Assembly (NCBI GenBank): GCA_964450645.1
Contig: CAYVEB010000006.1
Location: forward strand, 1 to 61,940
DNA: 61,940 nucleotides
Direction of reading: 5' to 3'
Origin: JAKSPM01 sp964450645
GTDB lineage: Bacteria; Bacillota; Clostridia; Oscillospirales; Oscillospiraceae
Part shown: positions 6,102 to 13,633 of the stretch, in pieces
How the letters are laid out: every line of letters starts with the position of its first letter
Numbering within the stretch: position 1 is the stretch's first letter
Made by a program: the position numbers and the translations under genes
The notes under the pieces: generated by a model
What the model saw: the letters and a program-made list of their open reading frames with translations, nothing else
The model's database searches: none
What the model was told of the DNA's origin: nothing

Positions 6102-7231
6102 CTGTTTTTATCCCCACTTATATAGTTACAAATAAAGGTCGCTGCATCATTGGTACCCAGAGACTTCAATGCGTCGGACATCCTGTTCCGGGTATCCGGT
6201 TCTTTCATCAGGGATANNNNNNNNNNGGATAAACATAGCTTGGACAGTTCAAAAACTCCTTTTTCCGAAACCGCTCCGCCTCGCTGGATATAGTAATGCA
6301 TATTGTATTCTTCGCACCCGGCCACTGCATCCACGAATACCATCGGCAAACCTTTCACTGCCGCTTCAGTCACGCTGACGCCGCCGGGTTTCGTAATGTA
6401 GAGGTCTGCGCTGTCCATCAGCAAAGGAATCTGGTCAGTGTAGCTGAAAATATGAATATTTTTTTGACTACCCAGCCGCCTTGATAGTATTCTGTACAAC
6501 TTTTTGTTTGTGCCGCAAACAACAGTCAGTTCATTCGACTTCGGTAACTTGCGTGCCAGACGAAGCGCAAGTCGTCTCACCGGTCCGCAGCCCATGCTGC
6601 CACCCATCATCAGCAGATGTGTATGCTCCAATGGGATTCCAAGCTGTTCTTTTGCTTCCAGCTTAGTTTTGTGTTTAAAAAATTCAGGCCGAACCGGTAT
6701 CCCACTCGGGATAAGGCGTTCGCTTGGAATGCCGCACTTTGCAAATTCTTCTAAAAGTATTTCTGCGGGAATAAAATAGCCATCCAAATCGCTTTGATCT
6801 ACGCTGGGGCAGCAGGTGTAATCGGTAGCCAAAAAATAGGTTTTCGTATCAAATGAATATTTTTTTCGCACATCTGTCATCATCAGCGCAGAAAAAGCAT
6901 GGGTGGTAATAATCGTGTCATATTTGTTGTCGACACAAAAGCGATATAGCCGTGCGGATCCATGGGTAAGAAATCTAAACAGCAGAGAATTTCTGCGGAA
7001 CATACCTCTGTTTTTTTCGGTATAAGTATATCCCCATCGAAACAGCCACGGTATATGCCTGTACATGAATGTATGTCCCTTTGCTATGGCGGTGGATACC
7101 CACTGTGCATTAAACTGCAGCGAATCGACTATCTCACACTGATGTCCTTGCACCTGAAACGTTTCCTTAACAGCTTCCGCAACCGAGTTATGTCCTTGCC
7201 CCGTATTGCAGCTCAATATTAATACATTCAT
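6098..7231 (-). CDS. MGDG-synthase/UgtP-like glycosyltransferase (contains assembly gap)
   Basis: The protein begins MNVLILSCNTGQGHNSVAEA, the glycine-rich opening of the monogalactosyldiacylglycerol synthase family. Its C-terminal half contains GGSMGCGPV, DLYITKPGGVSVTEAAVKGL and PMVFVDAVAGCEEYN, the nucleotide-sugar binding part of GT28-type enzymes. It is expected to transfer a sugar to diacylglycerol or a related lipid. Ten N bases (6217-6226) interrupt it near the C-terminus, and the true length there is unknown; the frame continues on both sides. It overlaps both neighbours by 4 bases, so the three genes are co-transcribed. Confidence 0.85.
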   Translation of the reverse strand: MNVLILSCNTGQGHNSVAEAVKETFQVQGHQCEIVDSLQFNAQWVSTAIAKGHTFMYRHIPWLFRWGYTYTEKNRGMFRRNSLLFRFLTHGSARLYRFCVDNKYDTIITTHAFSALMMTDVRKKYSFDTKTYFLATDYTCCPSVDQSDLDGYFIPAEILLEEFAKCGIPSERLIPSGIPVRPEFFKHKTKLEAKEQLGIPLEHTHLLMMGGSMGCGPVRRLALRLARKLPKSNELTVVCGTNKKLYRILSRRLGSQKNIHIFSYTDQIPLLMDSADLYITKPGGVSVTEAAVKGLPMVFVDAVAGCEEYNMHYYIQRGGAVSEKGVFELSKLCLSXXXXSLMKEPDTRNRMSDALKSLGTNDAATFICNYISGDKNR

Positions 7232-7713
7232 AAATTTCTCCCATTGTTATGTTTGCTTTTGATTTTATTCAGTAACTTTGTCAGCCGTGGCCTGTTGTAT
7301 CGCTGGATCAAAATATACGGAAGATTGCCGACAAATATGTATAGAACCGTTACAACAATTCCACCAAGACCGGGCCATAGCCACAGACATGCAAGGCCAG
7401 CGAGAGAAAGCCACCCATGCGTGAATTCCGCTATGCATGTCTCCTGCAGCATCAACTCAATTGCTTCTGCATTTGGTAAGCCATTTAGCTTTTTCGGTGG
7501 CATCCATCTCTTGAATAGTTTGCTCATGTCCGGAACGAGGTTTTGCCACTTGCGAATATTCAGGCAATCATAAATCGCTCCGTTCCTTTCCCATTTGAAC
7601 AGCTTGTATGGAAATGCCGTAGGTGAAAACCACCCTTTAGGCAGGATTCGACCGAGTAAAAAGCTGATGATCCCTAAAAAGGCAACATAAACTATACAGC
7701 TAACGATTCCCAT
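7228..7713 (-). CDS. CrtO-like glycosyl-carotenoid/glycolipid acyltransferase-type membrane protein
   Basis: The 161-aa product has an N-terminal membrane segment (about residues 5-22), a central soluble stretch with CLNIRKWQNLVPDMS and LPNAEAIELMLQETCIAEFTH, two further membrane segments, and ends with RYNRPRLTKLL. This layout matches proteins annotated as glycosyl-4,4'-diaponeurosporenoate acyltransferase (CrtO), where the NRPRL tail is conserved. No carotenoid genes are nearby. Here it shares an operon with a diacylglycerol-type glycosyltransferase and a lipid phosphatase, so acylation of a glycolipid is more plausible than pigment synthesis. It is the first gene of the operon; the ribosome site is weak. 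Confidence 0.65.
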   Translation of the reverse strand: MGIVSCIVYVAFLGIISFLLGRILPKGWFSPTAFPYKLFKWERNGAIYDCLNIRKWQNLVPDMSKLFKRWMPPKKLNGLPNAEAIELMLQETCIAEFTHGWLSLAGLACLWLWPGLGGIVVTVLYIFVGNLPYILIQRYNRPRLTKLLNKIKSKHNNGRNL

Positions 7714-7733
7714 TGTTTGATTCTCGTTCTTTC

Positions 7734-7761
7734 GTTATTTTTTGAACGTTATTTTTTGAAC
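7734..7761. repeat. 14-bp tandem duplication
   Basis: GTTATTTTTTGAAC is repeated exactly back to back (7734-7747, 7748-7761) at the 3' end of the decayed HTH gene, just upstream of the glycolipid operon. Confidence 0.9.
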
Positions 7762-7906
7762 ACTTCTGGCTTTCGCTATATCGGCAAATGCTTTATTCAT
7801 TTAGGTTATTGTATATCGTCACCCGCGGTATGCCGACCAATTTGGCCAATTCGGTTTGGGCCATTCCCGGTTCACTATGGCAGTCCTCGATTCGGTTCAC
7901 AATCAT
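7735..7906 (-). pseudogene. Decayed XRE-type helix-turn-helix regulator
   Basis: From 7906 the reverse strand reads MIVNRIEDCHSEPGMAQTEL, AKLVGIPRVTIYNNLNE and stops at 7793. The next frame continues KAFADIAKARSVQKITFKK to 7735. Together they resemble a 65-70 aa XRE regulator of the form MIxNRIxxLRxxxGLTQxELA with a final helix AFxIAKxLNVSIEEIF. The connecting loop is missing and a frameshift lies between the halves. It directly precedes the glycolipid operon on the same strand and may once have controlled it. A longer upstream reading (to 7990) lacks a ribosome site. Confidence 0.6.
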
Positions 7907-8322
7907 ATCCGTACCCTTGCTCTTTGCGCAGAAAAGTGCGTGTATTTTACCCAGCGAAATAATAATAGCACATATTTGTAAAGAAATCAATACTGCTCTG
8001 AAAAGCTAATTTGAAAAGAATTAGCGAGCAGTCTAAAAATAATAACGTTGATAATAATGACCATTTTTACAAAAGGCACCCTTAACAAATCTCGTCTTAA
8101 AAAACGCTGCTCCTAAAAGCGGAAATGGACATGGACTATACGAACATCGTCACCTTTGTGGACGACAGTGTTTCCAGCGTCACGATGGACCGTCCCGGTT
8201 TTAACGCCATGGTGTCATTCTAAAAACATTTATCGGCAGTAGATTTTTTTACACCTGCACGGTATAATATTTCCATTGTTGAGCGGATAATCGAGTGGCA
8301 AATCGAACGCCGGGGGGAAAAA
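7907..8322. other. Eroded stretch without a recognisable gene
   Basis: The stretch is AT-rich and holds no gene I can name. A 32-codon frame at 8125-8223 (MDMDYTNIVTFVDDSVSSVT...) has no ribosome site and looks like a coding remnant; TFVDD is reminiscent of a HAD or response-regulator acidic loop, but this is too short to assign. TATAAT occurs at 8263-8268 without a good -35 box. Confidence 0.4.
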
Positions 8323-8373
8323 ATGCAAGTAATACTTTGTATCGTGAGTGTCCTTTTGGCGGCCTATCCATGA
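8323..8373 (+). CDS. 16-aa hydrophobic mini-ORF, KdpF-like
   Basis: GGGGGG sits 7 bases before an ATG reading MQVILCIVSVLLAAYP and a stop. A single hydrophobic segment with a Tyr near its end is the pattern of KdpF, the small stabilising subunit of the Kdp potassium ATPase, which would continue with about ten more residues. No kdpA, kdpB or kdpC follows. A -10-like TATAAT is 55 bases upstream. It may be a remnant or a free membrane peptide; the comparison is by pattern only. Confidence 0.25.
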   Translation: MQVILCIVSVLLAAYP

Positions 8374-8402
8374 TGGCTGCTGTCAGTTAAATAAGTTGTT
8401 TT

Positions 8403-8672
8403 ATGAGGGGATCAGAGAATATGGACCACGGTGTATTTATCGGCAAGGGCGATTTGCGGGTTGTTGCTCGGCTTGACAATGTGATCAACACCAATGCGAA
8501 TAAGGATAATTCGATTGATTTTACATCCATGGCCCTGCCGGTGATCGAGGATATGCCGTATCACACCATACGCGGAAATGGCGCGTACATGCTTATTAAA
8601 CTGAAGGAATCGTCGACTGGATGTTGGCGGCAGATGGTACCAACACATAATAATGCAAGGAAGACAGCATAG
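8403..8672 (+). CDS. Unrecognised short ORF, likely a gene fragment
   Basis: The 89-codon frame from GTG/ATG-like starts near 8403 (ATG at 8421 also possible) encodes ENMDHGVFIGKGDLRVV and later ALPVIEDMPYHTIRGNGAYM. The sequence looks protein-like in its first 60 residues and degenerates after LIKLKESS. Its stop codon lies inside the stem of the hairpin at 8663-8698, which is unusual for an intact gene. The opening resembles the GVFIGKDG block of DHHW/AlgX-like proteins, but no other motif supports that. I treat it as a hypothetical fragment. Confidence 0.35.
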   Translation: MRGSENMDHGVFIGKGDLRVVARLDNVINTNANKDNSIDFTSMALPVIEDMPYHTIRGNGAYMLIKLKESSTGCWRQMVPTHNNARKTA

Positions 8673-8698
8673 AAAGCGTTTTTGCCTTCTATGCTGTC
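8663..8698. terminator. 12-bp perfect hairpin
   Basis: GACAGCATAGAA (8663-8674) pairs exactly with TTCTATGCTGTC (8687-8698). It separates the fragment on the left from the convergent SLH-protein gene. Confidence 0.6.
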
Positions 8699-8778
8699 TA
8701 TATCTTTGCCACCGTGGGCGGGCTGCCGCTTGCCTGTGTTGCGCGGACGGCGGCCCGGTACGGCGTTATTCTTCGCGT

Positions 8779-9996
8779 TTATTGATTTTCCAAAATGGAA
8801 GACGCCGCGTAGAGAAGGTTCGCAGCCTCGGAACGGGTCATAGGCTCTGTGCAGGACAAAGCCGACACGGGCAGCGCGTACTGCCGCAGCGTGGAGATCG
8901 CGTCCTCGGCCCAGACGGGAACGGCGATATCCTCAGAAAAGACCTCCGCCGCGCCGGTGGGCTTGAGCTGCAGCATGTTTTGCAGCATGACCGATGCGGT
9001 GGCGTAGGTAACGGGATCGTTGGGACAGAAGACCAGGCCCGTTTCTCCGGGATAGCCGTTGACGTATCCATACCGCATGGCCTGCACCAGATACGGGCGC
9101 ATCCAGTTTGGCGCGTCGGCCTCGTCGACGAAACCGGAGCGCAGACCGCTCACGGCGCCTTCAATGCCCATCAATTTCATGGCCATTACCAAAAACTCGC
9201 CGCGGCTGACAGGTTCGTCGGGGGAAAAATTGGCCAGACCGCCCACATTGCTCGGAGTGAACAGCCCGGTTTCCCGCAGCCATTGCGCCTCGAACGCGTC
9301 GTCGCGGCCGGTCATGTCAGAATAGCTGGCCTCGTCGGTGGGCTTGAGAATGGTGATGGAGACCTTTGCGGGTTCTGAGGTGTTTCCGTCGGAATCGGTT
9401 GCGGTGTAGGTGAAAGAATCGTCGCCAACCTTATTTTTGTCAGGCGTGTATACGAACTTGCCGCTGTCGTCCACCTCTACTTTGCCCTGGGCGGGCTGAG
9501 TGACGATGGTGAAGGTCAGCGCGCCGCCGCCCTCATCCGTGGCTTGCAGCACGCCGTCGTTGGCCATGTTCTTATAGGTTTCCAGCTTTAAATCCTTCGC
9601 GACCGGCACGCCGGCTTTACCGGATCGGATGCTCACCGCCCAGCTGGCGCGTTCACCCAGTTGATCGCTGTAGACCGGCAGATAGGTCATCTCGGCGCGG
9701 GCGTCGTCGGTGCAGTTGGTTTTCAGCGTCAGCGTGCTCAGCGCCTCGCGCGTCAGCACATCGCCGGAGCGGATAACCCGGTCGCCGTAACAAATTTTAC
9801 CGATGGCGTCGTCCGGTACGGAGAGGACAAAGATGCCGGTCATATCCTGGTCCTGAAAATCGTTTTCGCTGAAGCAGTATACCGACGTTCCAGCGTTTTG
9901 GCTGTCCGCGGCAAGCGCTGTGGTGGCTAGGCAGAACACCAGCGCCAGCATTAGCACAATTCGCAGGCATGTGGATTTGCAAAAATAGCCTTGCAT
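8779..9996 (-). CDS. Secreted SLH-domain protein with a cadherin/Ig-like repeat
   Basis: I start the gene at 9996, where GGAGGTAATTTCC precedes the ATG; a longer frame to 10059 has no such site. Residues 1-30 form a signal peptide (CLRIVLMLALVFCLATTALA, cleavage after ALA). About residues 145-220 form a beta-rich domain with GKFVYTPDKNKVGDDSFTYT, typical of bacterial cadherin-like/VCBS repeats. The C-terminal 190 residues hold S-layer homology segments (NFSPDEPVSRGEFLVMAMKL, RYGYVNGYPG, PMTRSEAANLLYAA) that anchor proteins to secondary cell-wall polymer. Likely a cell-surface protein. It is followed by the reverse-strand sirtuin/trmD/rimM genes but has its own ribosome site. Confidence 0.8.
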   Translation of the reverse strand: MQGYFCKSTCLRIVLMLALVFCLATTALAADSQNAGTSVYCFSENDFQDQDMTGIFVLSVPDDAIGKICYGDRVIRSGDVLTREALSTLTLKTNCTDDARAEMTYLPVYSDQLGERASWAVSIRSGKAGVPVAKDLKLETYKNMANDGVLQATDEGGGALTFTIVTQPAQGKVEVDDSGKFVYTPDKNKVGDDSFTYTATDSDGNTSEPAKVSITILKPTDEASYSDMTGRDDAFEAQWLRETGLFTPSNVGGLANFSPDEPVSRGEFLVMAMKLMGIEGAVSGLRSGFVDEADAPNWMRPYLVQAMRYGYVNGYPGETGLVFCPNDPVTYATASVMLQNMLQLKPTGAAEVFSEDIAVPVWAEDAISTLRQYALPVSALSCTEPMTRSEAANLLYAASSILENQ

Positions 9997-10082
9997 GGAA
10001 ATTACCTCCTGATAAATTCTACAAGGGTATTGTTTGCTGTTTTTTTCAGAATATACCAAATGACCTGCGAAATTTCCTTTTT

Positions 10083-10799
10083 CTACAGCGCCCCGAAGAC
10101 CTCGCCCAGGGAGCGGTGGAGCACCAGGTCGGCGGCGCCGTCATAGGGCGTCTCGTCGCGGTTAATCAGAACCAGACGGTCGCCCTGGTAGTAGCGGATC
10201 AGGCCGGCGGCGGGATAGACCGTAAGAGAGGTGCCGGCCACAATCAGCATATCCGCCGCCGAGATGGCCTTTACCGCGTTTTGCAGCGTGCGCGCGTCCA
10301 GACTCTCCTCGTAGAGCACCACGTCCGGCTTCACGATCCCGCCGCACTCGCACAGGGGAACCCCCTTGGCGTTTTTCACATATTCCGCCGGATAGAATTT
10401 CCCGCATTTGACGCAGTAATTGCGCAGCACGCTGCCGTGCAGTTCATAGACGGTTTTGCTGCCGGCCTTCTGGTGCAGGCCGTCAATATTTTGCGTCACC
10501 ACGGCCAGCAGTTTTCCCTCCGCCTCCAGCTTTGCCAGCTTTCGATGGGTGATGTTGGGCGAAAAGCCCAGCGGCAGCATCTTTTCCCGATAAAAACGGA
10601 AAAAATATTCGGGATTCTTTTCGTAAAAGCTGTGGGAGATAATTGTCTCCGGCGGGTAGTCAAACGCCTGGTGATACAGGCCGTCCACGCTGCGGAAATC
10701 CGAAATGCCGGACTCCGTGGACACGCCCGCGCCGCCGAAAAATACGATTTTGTGGGACTGGTCAATCCAGCTTTTGAGCGTTTCGATTTCGGAATGCAT
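10083..10799 (-). CDS. cobB: Sir2-family NAD-dependent protein deacylase
   Basis: The 238-aa protein has all sirtuin landmarks: GAGVSTESGISDFRS (NAD site, about residues 24-38), TQNIDGLHQKAG (about 103-114), catalytic His in VYELHGS, a zinc finger made of CVKCGK and the later LCECGG, and GTSLTVYPAAG. It removes acyl groups from lysines using NAD. Size is normal for bacterial CobB/SrtN. Its ATG lies 37 bases inside the end of trmD, so translation is probably coupled and the gene shares the rimM-trmD transcript. That neighbourhood is unusual; rplS normally follows trmD. Confidence 0.92.
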   Translation of the reverse strand: MHSEIETLKSWIDQSHKIVFFGGAGVSTESGISDFRSVDGLYHQAFDYPPETIISHSFYEKNPEYFFRFYREKMLPLGFSPNITHRKLAKLEAEGKLLAVVTQNIDGLHQKAGSKTVYELHGSVLRNYCVKCGKFYPAEYVKNAKGVPLCECGGIVKPDVVLYEESLDARTLQNAVKAISAADMLIVAGTSLTVYPAAGLIRYYQGDRLVLINRDETPYDGAADLVLHRSLGEVFGAL

Positions 10800-11544
10800 C
10801 GTCTTCCCTCTCCAATTCCTGAATGAATTTTTTCTCCGCCCTGGTTTTGTTGGGCAGCCGCAGTTTTGCGAACATATCCGGCCGACGGTGGAACGTGCGC
10901 AGAATGGACTGCTTTTTGCGCCATCTGGCTACCGCGCCGTGGTCGCCGGAGCGCAGAACTGGCGGAACCTCCCGCCCGTGCCAGACAGCCGGCCGGGAAT
11001 ACTGGGGATACTCCAAAAGCCCCGCCCAGTGGCTCTCCTCTTCAAAGCACTCCGGATCCGGCAAAACGCCCGGCACCATGCGGCACACGCAATCGGCTAC
11101 CACCATGGCCGGAAGTTCGCCGCCGGTCAGGACAAAATCACCGATGGAAATCTCCTCGTCCACACATTCTTCAATAAAGCGCTCGTCGACGCCCTCGTAG
11201 TGACCGCAGACGAGAATCAGATTTTCGTAATCCTTCTGCAGCTGGCGGGCCTTTTGCTGGGAAAAGACCGCGCCGCAGGGGGACAGATAGATGGTATGCA
11301 CCGGCGCGCCGACCTCCTGCCGGATGTGCTCCCAGCAGCGGTAGAGGGGGTCGGCCTGCATTACTGCGCCGCGCCCGCCGCCGTACGGGTAGTCGTCCAC
11401 CTGGTTCTGGCGGTTAAGCGTGTAGTCGCGGATCTGGTGGGTGCGAATTTTAATATAGCCCCGCTCCTGGGCGCGGCCCAAAATGGAGTCGCTCATCATA
11501 TCGCCCACGGTTTCGGGAAATAATGTCATAAAGTCAATTCTCAT
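10762..11544 (-). CDS. trmD: tRNA (guanine-N1)-methyltransferase TrmD
   Basis: The enzyme makes m1G37 in tRNAs, preventing frameshifting. The 260-aa sequence begins MRIDFMTLFPETVGDMMSDS and contains DDYPYGGGRGAVMQADP, CGHYEGVDERF and the trefoil-knot segment SIGDFVLTGGELPAMVV, all diagnostic of TrmD (SPOUT fold). In the PYGGG loop the usual GGGAGMV is GGGRGAV, a mild variation. It overlaps rimM by 11 bases and the sirtuin by 38, so the three form one operon. The customary partners rpsP, the KH protein gene and rplS are not adjacent. Confidence 0.95.
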   Translation of the reverse strand: MRIDFMTLFPETVGDMMSDSILGRAQERGYIKIRTHQIRDYTLNRQNQVDDYPYGGGRGAVMQADPLYRCWEHIRQEVGAPVHTIYLSPCGAVFSQQKARQLQKDYENLILVCGHYEGVDERFIEECVDEEISIGDFVLTGGELPAMVVADCVCRMVPGVLPDPECFEEESHWAGLLEYPQYSRPAVWHGREVPPVLRSGDHGAVARWRKKQSILRTFHRRPDMFAKLRLPNKTRAEKKFIQELEREDDAFRNRNAQKLD

Positions 11545-12034
11545 CGGTCTGGAAGCCCTCGATCAGATGAATTTTTACATACTGCTCCGGAATGTTAATC
11601 TCTTTGACAAATTCCTTCACCGCCGGAATCATATATTGATGTTGCCCGGAGATCACATAGACGTCGTTGGCCGGCAGGGACAGCACCTCCCGGATTTTGC
11701 CGAATTCCGCCCCGGCGTCGTCCAGGCACCGGCAGCCAATCAGGTCGGCGATGAACACCGCGCCGTCCGGCAGGCGCGTATGGGTGCGGTCGATGCGGAC
11801 CACCGCGCCGCGCAGCTTTTGGGCCTCCTCCACCGAGTCCACGCCCCGCAGCTTCATCAGCACGCAGGTCCCCTGCACCCGGCTGCGCTCCACCCGGTAG
11901 GGCGCGCCGCCAATGTAGACGGCGTCAAAATCCAGCAAAAACTCCGGGCTGTCCGCCCAGGGCAAAATTTTGACTTCGCCCCGCACGCCGTGGCAGCTGA
12001 CCAATTTTCCGGCGTCTAAGATATTCTTTGCCAT
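11534..12034 (-). CDS. rimM: 16S rRNA processing/ribosome maturation factor RimM
   Basis: The start at 12034 (MAKNILDAGKLVSCHGVRGE) is preceded by GGAG at 7 bases; the longer frame to 12097 would run into the promoter. The N-terminal RimM barrel (about residues 5-85, with VRGEVKILPWAD) is followed by a PRC-barrel (FIADLIGCRCLDDAGAEFGK, then VIPAV-type MIPAVKEFV). RimM helps assemble the 30S head. Length of 166 aa is normal. It is the first gene of the rimM-trmD-sirtuin operon. Confidence 0.92.
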   Translation of the reverse strand: MAKNILDAGKLVSCHGVRGEVKILPWADSPEFLLDFDAVYIGGAPYRVERSRVQGTCVLMKLRGVDSVEEAQKLRGAVVRIDRTHTRLPDGAVFIADLIGCRCLDDAGAEFGKIREVLSLPANDVYVISGQHQYMIPAVKEFVKEINIPEQYVKIHLIEGFQTDEN

Positions 12035-12068
12035 TCCATTGCTCCGTTCCTTTGTTCTCTTGCCTATA

Positions 12069-12097
12069 AGCATAGCCCATTTACCGCAAAAAAACAA
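12069..12097 (-). promoter_or_regulatory. Promoter of rimM-trmD-sirtuin
   Basis: On the reverse strand TTGTTT and TATGCT are 17 bases apart, about 35 bases before the rimM start. Confidence 0.5.
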
Positions 12098-12141
12098 GAG
12101 GGAAATACCCCGCCCGCAGTGGAATTTGCGGGAATTGTCCC

Positions 12142-12170
12142 TTGACGAAAAGTGTCGACTATTGTAAAAT
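12142..12170 (+). promoter_or_regulatory. Promoter of the decayed acyltransferase cassette
   Basis: TTGACG (12142-12147), 17 bases, TAAAAT (12165-12170). It is still near consensus although the gene it serves is broken. Confidence 0.6.
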
Positions 12171-12208
12171 AAAAGTAAATTGATTCGGGGAGTTTGAGAG
12201 AATAAAAT

Positions 12209-13161
12209 ATGGTATTTGCGGATCTGTTCTTTCTATATTTTTTCTGCCCCTGTGTCTAATCTGTTATTTTGTTTTGGCAAAGAGCATCCAGGCAAAAAAT
12301 ATTGTGCTGATCGTCTTTTCCCTCGTGTTTTACGCCTGGGGCGAGCCGCTGTGGGTGCTGCTGGTGTTCAGCTCGGTGCTGAACTGGGCCGTCGGCCTGG
12401 CCATTGACCGCATTGCCAGGGAGCTGAATCTTTTGGAGGACTCCATCGCCTTTGTGGACGACAATCCTGCCGAGCGGGAGATCGTCCGCGTGCAGCGGCC
12501 CGGCGTCCGCGCGCCGGTGATGGACGGGGTGGAGAACTATATTGTGACATTGGACCGCAGCGGCTTTTTCGAGCCGACGACGCTCAGCGCCGACGACCTT
12601 AAGCGCGCCGAAATGTACCGCGCCAACGCCCTGCGCGCCGCGCAGCAGGCGTCGTTTGCGGACTATGGGGACTATTTGAAAAGTCTGGACATGCACGCGG
12701 TGATCGACGACTTCCTGCCGGTCTACATCGCCCGCATCACGCGGCTGACCAACAAGAGCAACCAATTCAACCTGACGGCCAGGCGCTATACTTCGGCCCA
12801 GATGGAGCGGGTGTTTGCAAGCGGCGAATATCTGCGCCTATATGGGAAGCTGACGGATAAGTTCGGGGATAACGGCGTGGTCAGCGTGGTGATTGGCAAG
12901 AAAAACGGCGATGTGTTGGATGTGGAGCTGTGACTGATGAACTGCCGGGTGCTGAAACGGGACATGGAGCTGGCGATGCTCGACACGCTGGTGGAGAAGT
13001 GCCGTGCCGCCGGCATCGAGGACTGGGACAGCCTTGAACACATCACGCTGATCTCCGCGGTGGAGCGCACATTCTGTATGAAGTTTAAGATGGGCGAGAT
13101 CTCGTCCATGAGGAACGTGGGGGAGATGGTCTCGATCATCCAGGCCAGGATAAAATTATAA
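12209..13161 (+). pseudogene. Scar of an MBOAT / FkbH-HAD / acyl-carrier cassette
   Basis: Three gene fragments are welded together. First, MVFADLFFLYFF at 12209, then (after a frameshift near 12240) KSIQAKNIVLIVFSLVFYAW and GEPLWVLLVF: the N-terminus of a DltB/AlgI-type MBOAT acyltransferase. At about 12420 it passes in frame into the C-terminal half of an FkbH-like HAD protein (LNLLEDSIAFVDDNPAERE, LTNKSNQFNLTARRYT, KFGDNGVVSVV). A TGA at 12931-12933 stands where FkbH proteins have Trp (VEL-W-LM); the frame then resumes LMNCRVLKRDMELAML. From about 13010 the sequence is the end of an acyl carrier protein (WDSLEHITLISAVE, VGEMVSIIQARI). Such cassettes O-acylate surface polymers. None of the three proteins can be functional. 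Confidence 0.75.
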
Positions 13162-13167
13162 ACCAAT

Positions 13168-13188
13168 CCCGCCGGCGTCGTCGGCGGG
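13168..13188. terminator. GC-rich hairpin after the cassette scar
   Basis: CCCGCCG pairs with CGGCGGG around a 7-base loop, between the scar and a convergent small gene. It lacks a clear T-run. Confidence 0.4.
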
Positions 13189-13199
13189 AAGGGCGCGGT

Positions 13200-13367
13200 T
13201 TACAGGCGGCCCAGCAAATCGCGCTGGGCCAGATCGCCCTGAGCCAGCGGCTCGGCGTGGATGCACTGGTCCATCTGGCTGGGGTCGGCAGCGCCGTGGA
13301 TGACCGGCAGCTTGGGATCCGTCATGTGATGATCCGGTTGCTGCTGGGGTTTTGGCGTCTGTTTCAT
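13200..13367 (-). CDS. Small hypothetical protein (55 aa)
   Basis: The reverse-strand ATG at 13367 is preceded by AGAGGTGA at a good distance. The product begins MKQTPKPQQQPDHHMTDPKL, continues PVIHGAADPSQMDQCIHAEP and ends AQRDLLGRL. It is polar, proline- and glutamine-rich at the start and has no membrane segment. I do not recognise a family. The clear ribosome site and the lack of a competing gene on the other strand support it as real. Upstream lies an unusual repeat array (13450-13498). Confidence 0.5.
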   Translation of the reverse strand: MKQTPKPQQQPDHHMTDPKLPVIHGAADPSQMDQCIHAEPLAQGDLAQRDLLGRL

Positions 13368-13449
13368 CAAATTCACCTCTGGCGTAGGGAATCTCTGAAC
13401 AAATCGCAGCTGACGCCTTGGCGCGCCGCTTGCTTGCGTCTTTTCCGTC

Positions 13450-13498
13450 ATACTTCACAAAAGTTTTCGGGAATACACAACGGGAATACACGAAGTAT
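13450..13498. repeat. Direct repeats inside an inverted repeat
   Basis: GGGAATACAC occurs at 13469-13478 and 13482-13491. The pair is flanked by ATACTTC (13450-13456) and GAAGTAT (13492-13498), which are perfect inverted repeats. It lies between the small reverse gene and the forward zinc-ribbon gene. I see no other feature in 13368-13633. Confidence 0.5.
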
Positions 13499-13633
13499 CC
13501 CCTGCGGCTTTTGTTTCGCCTGACGAAAAATCTGACGGCGCAATCTGCGTCCAGATTTATTCAGAGCTTTCTTAGTTTGTGCCCAGGGGCGGATAATCAT
13601 TTGTGGAAATATTTCCTTTTGGGGGGGATTGCT

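Noticed and set aside
8125..8223. 32-codon frame with TFVDD resembling the FkbH acidic loop at about 12450
   Set aside because: The match is five residues long, and there is no ribosome site; too weak to call a relic of the acylation cassette.
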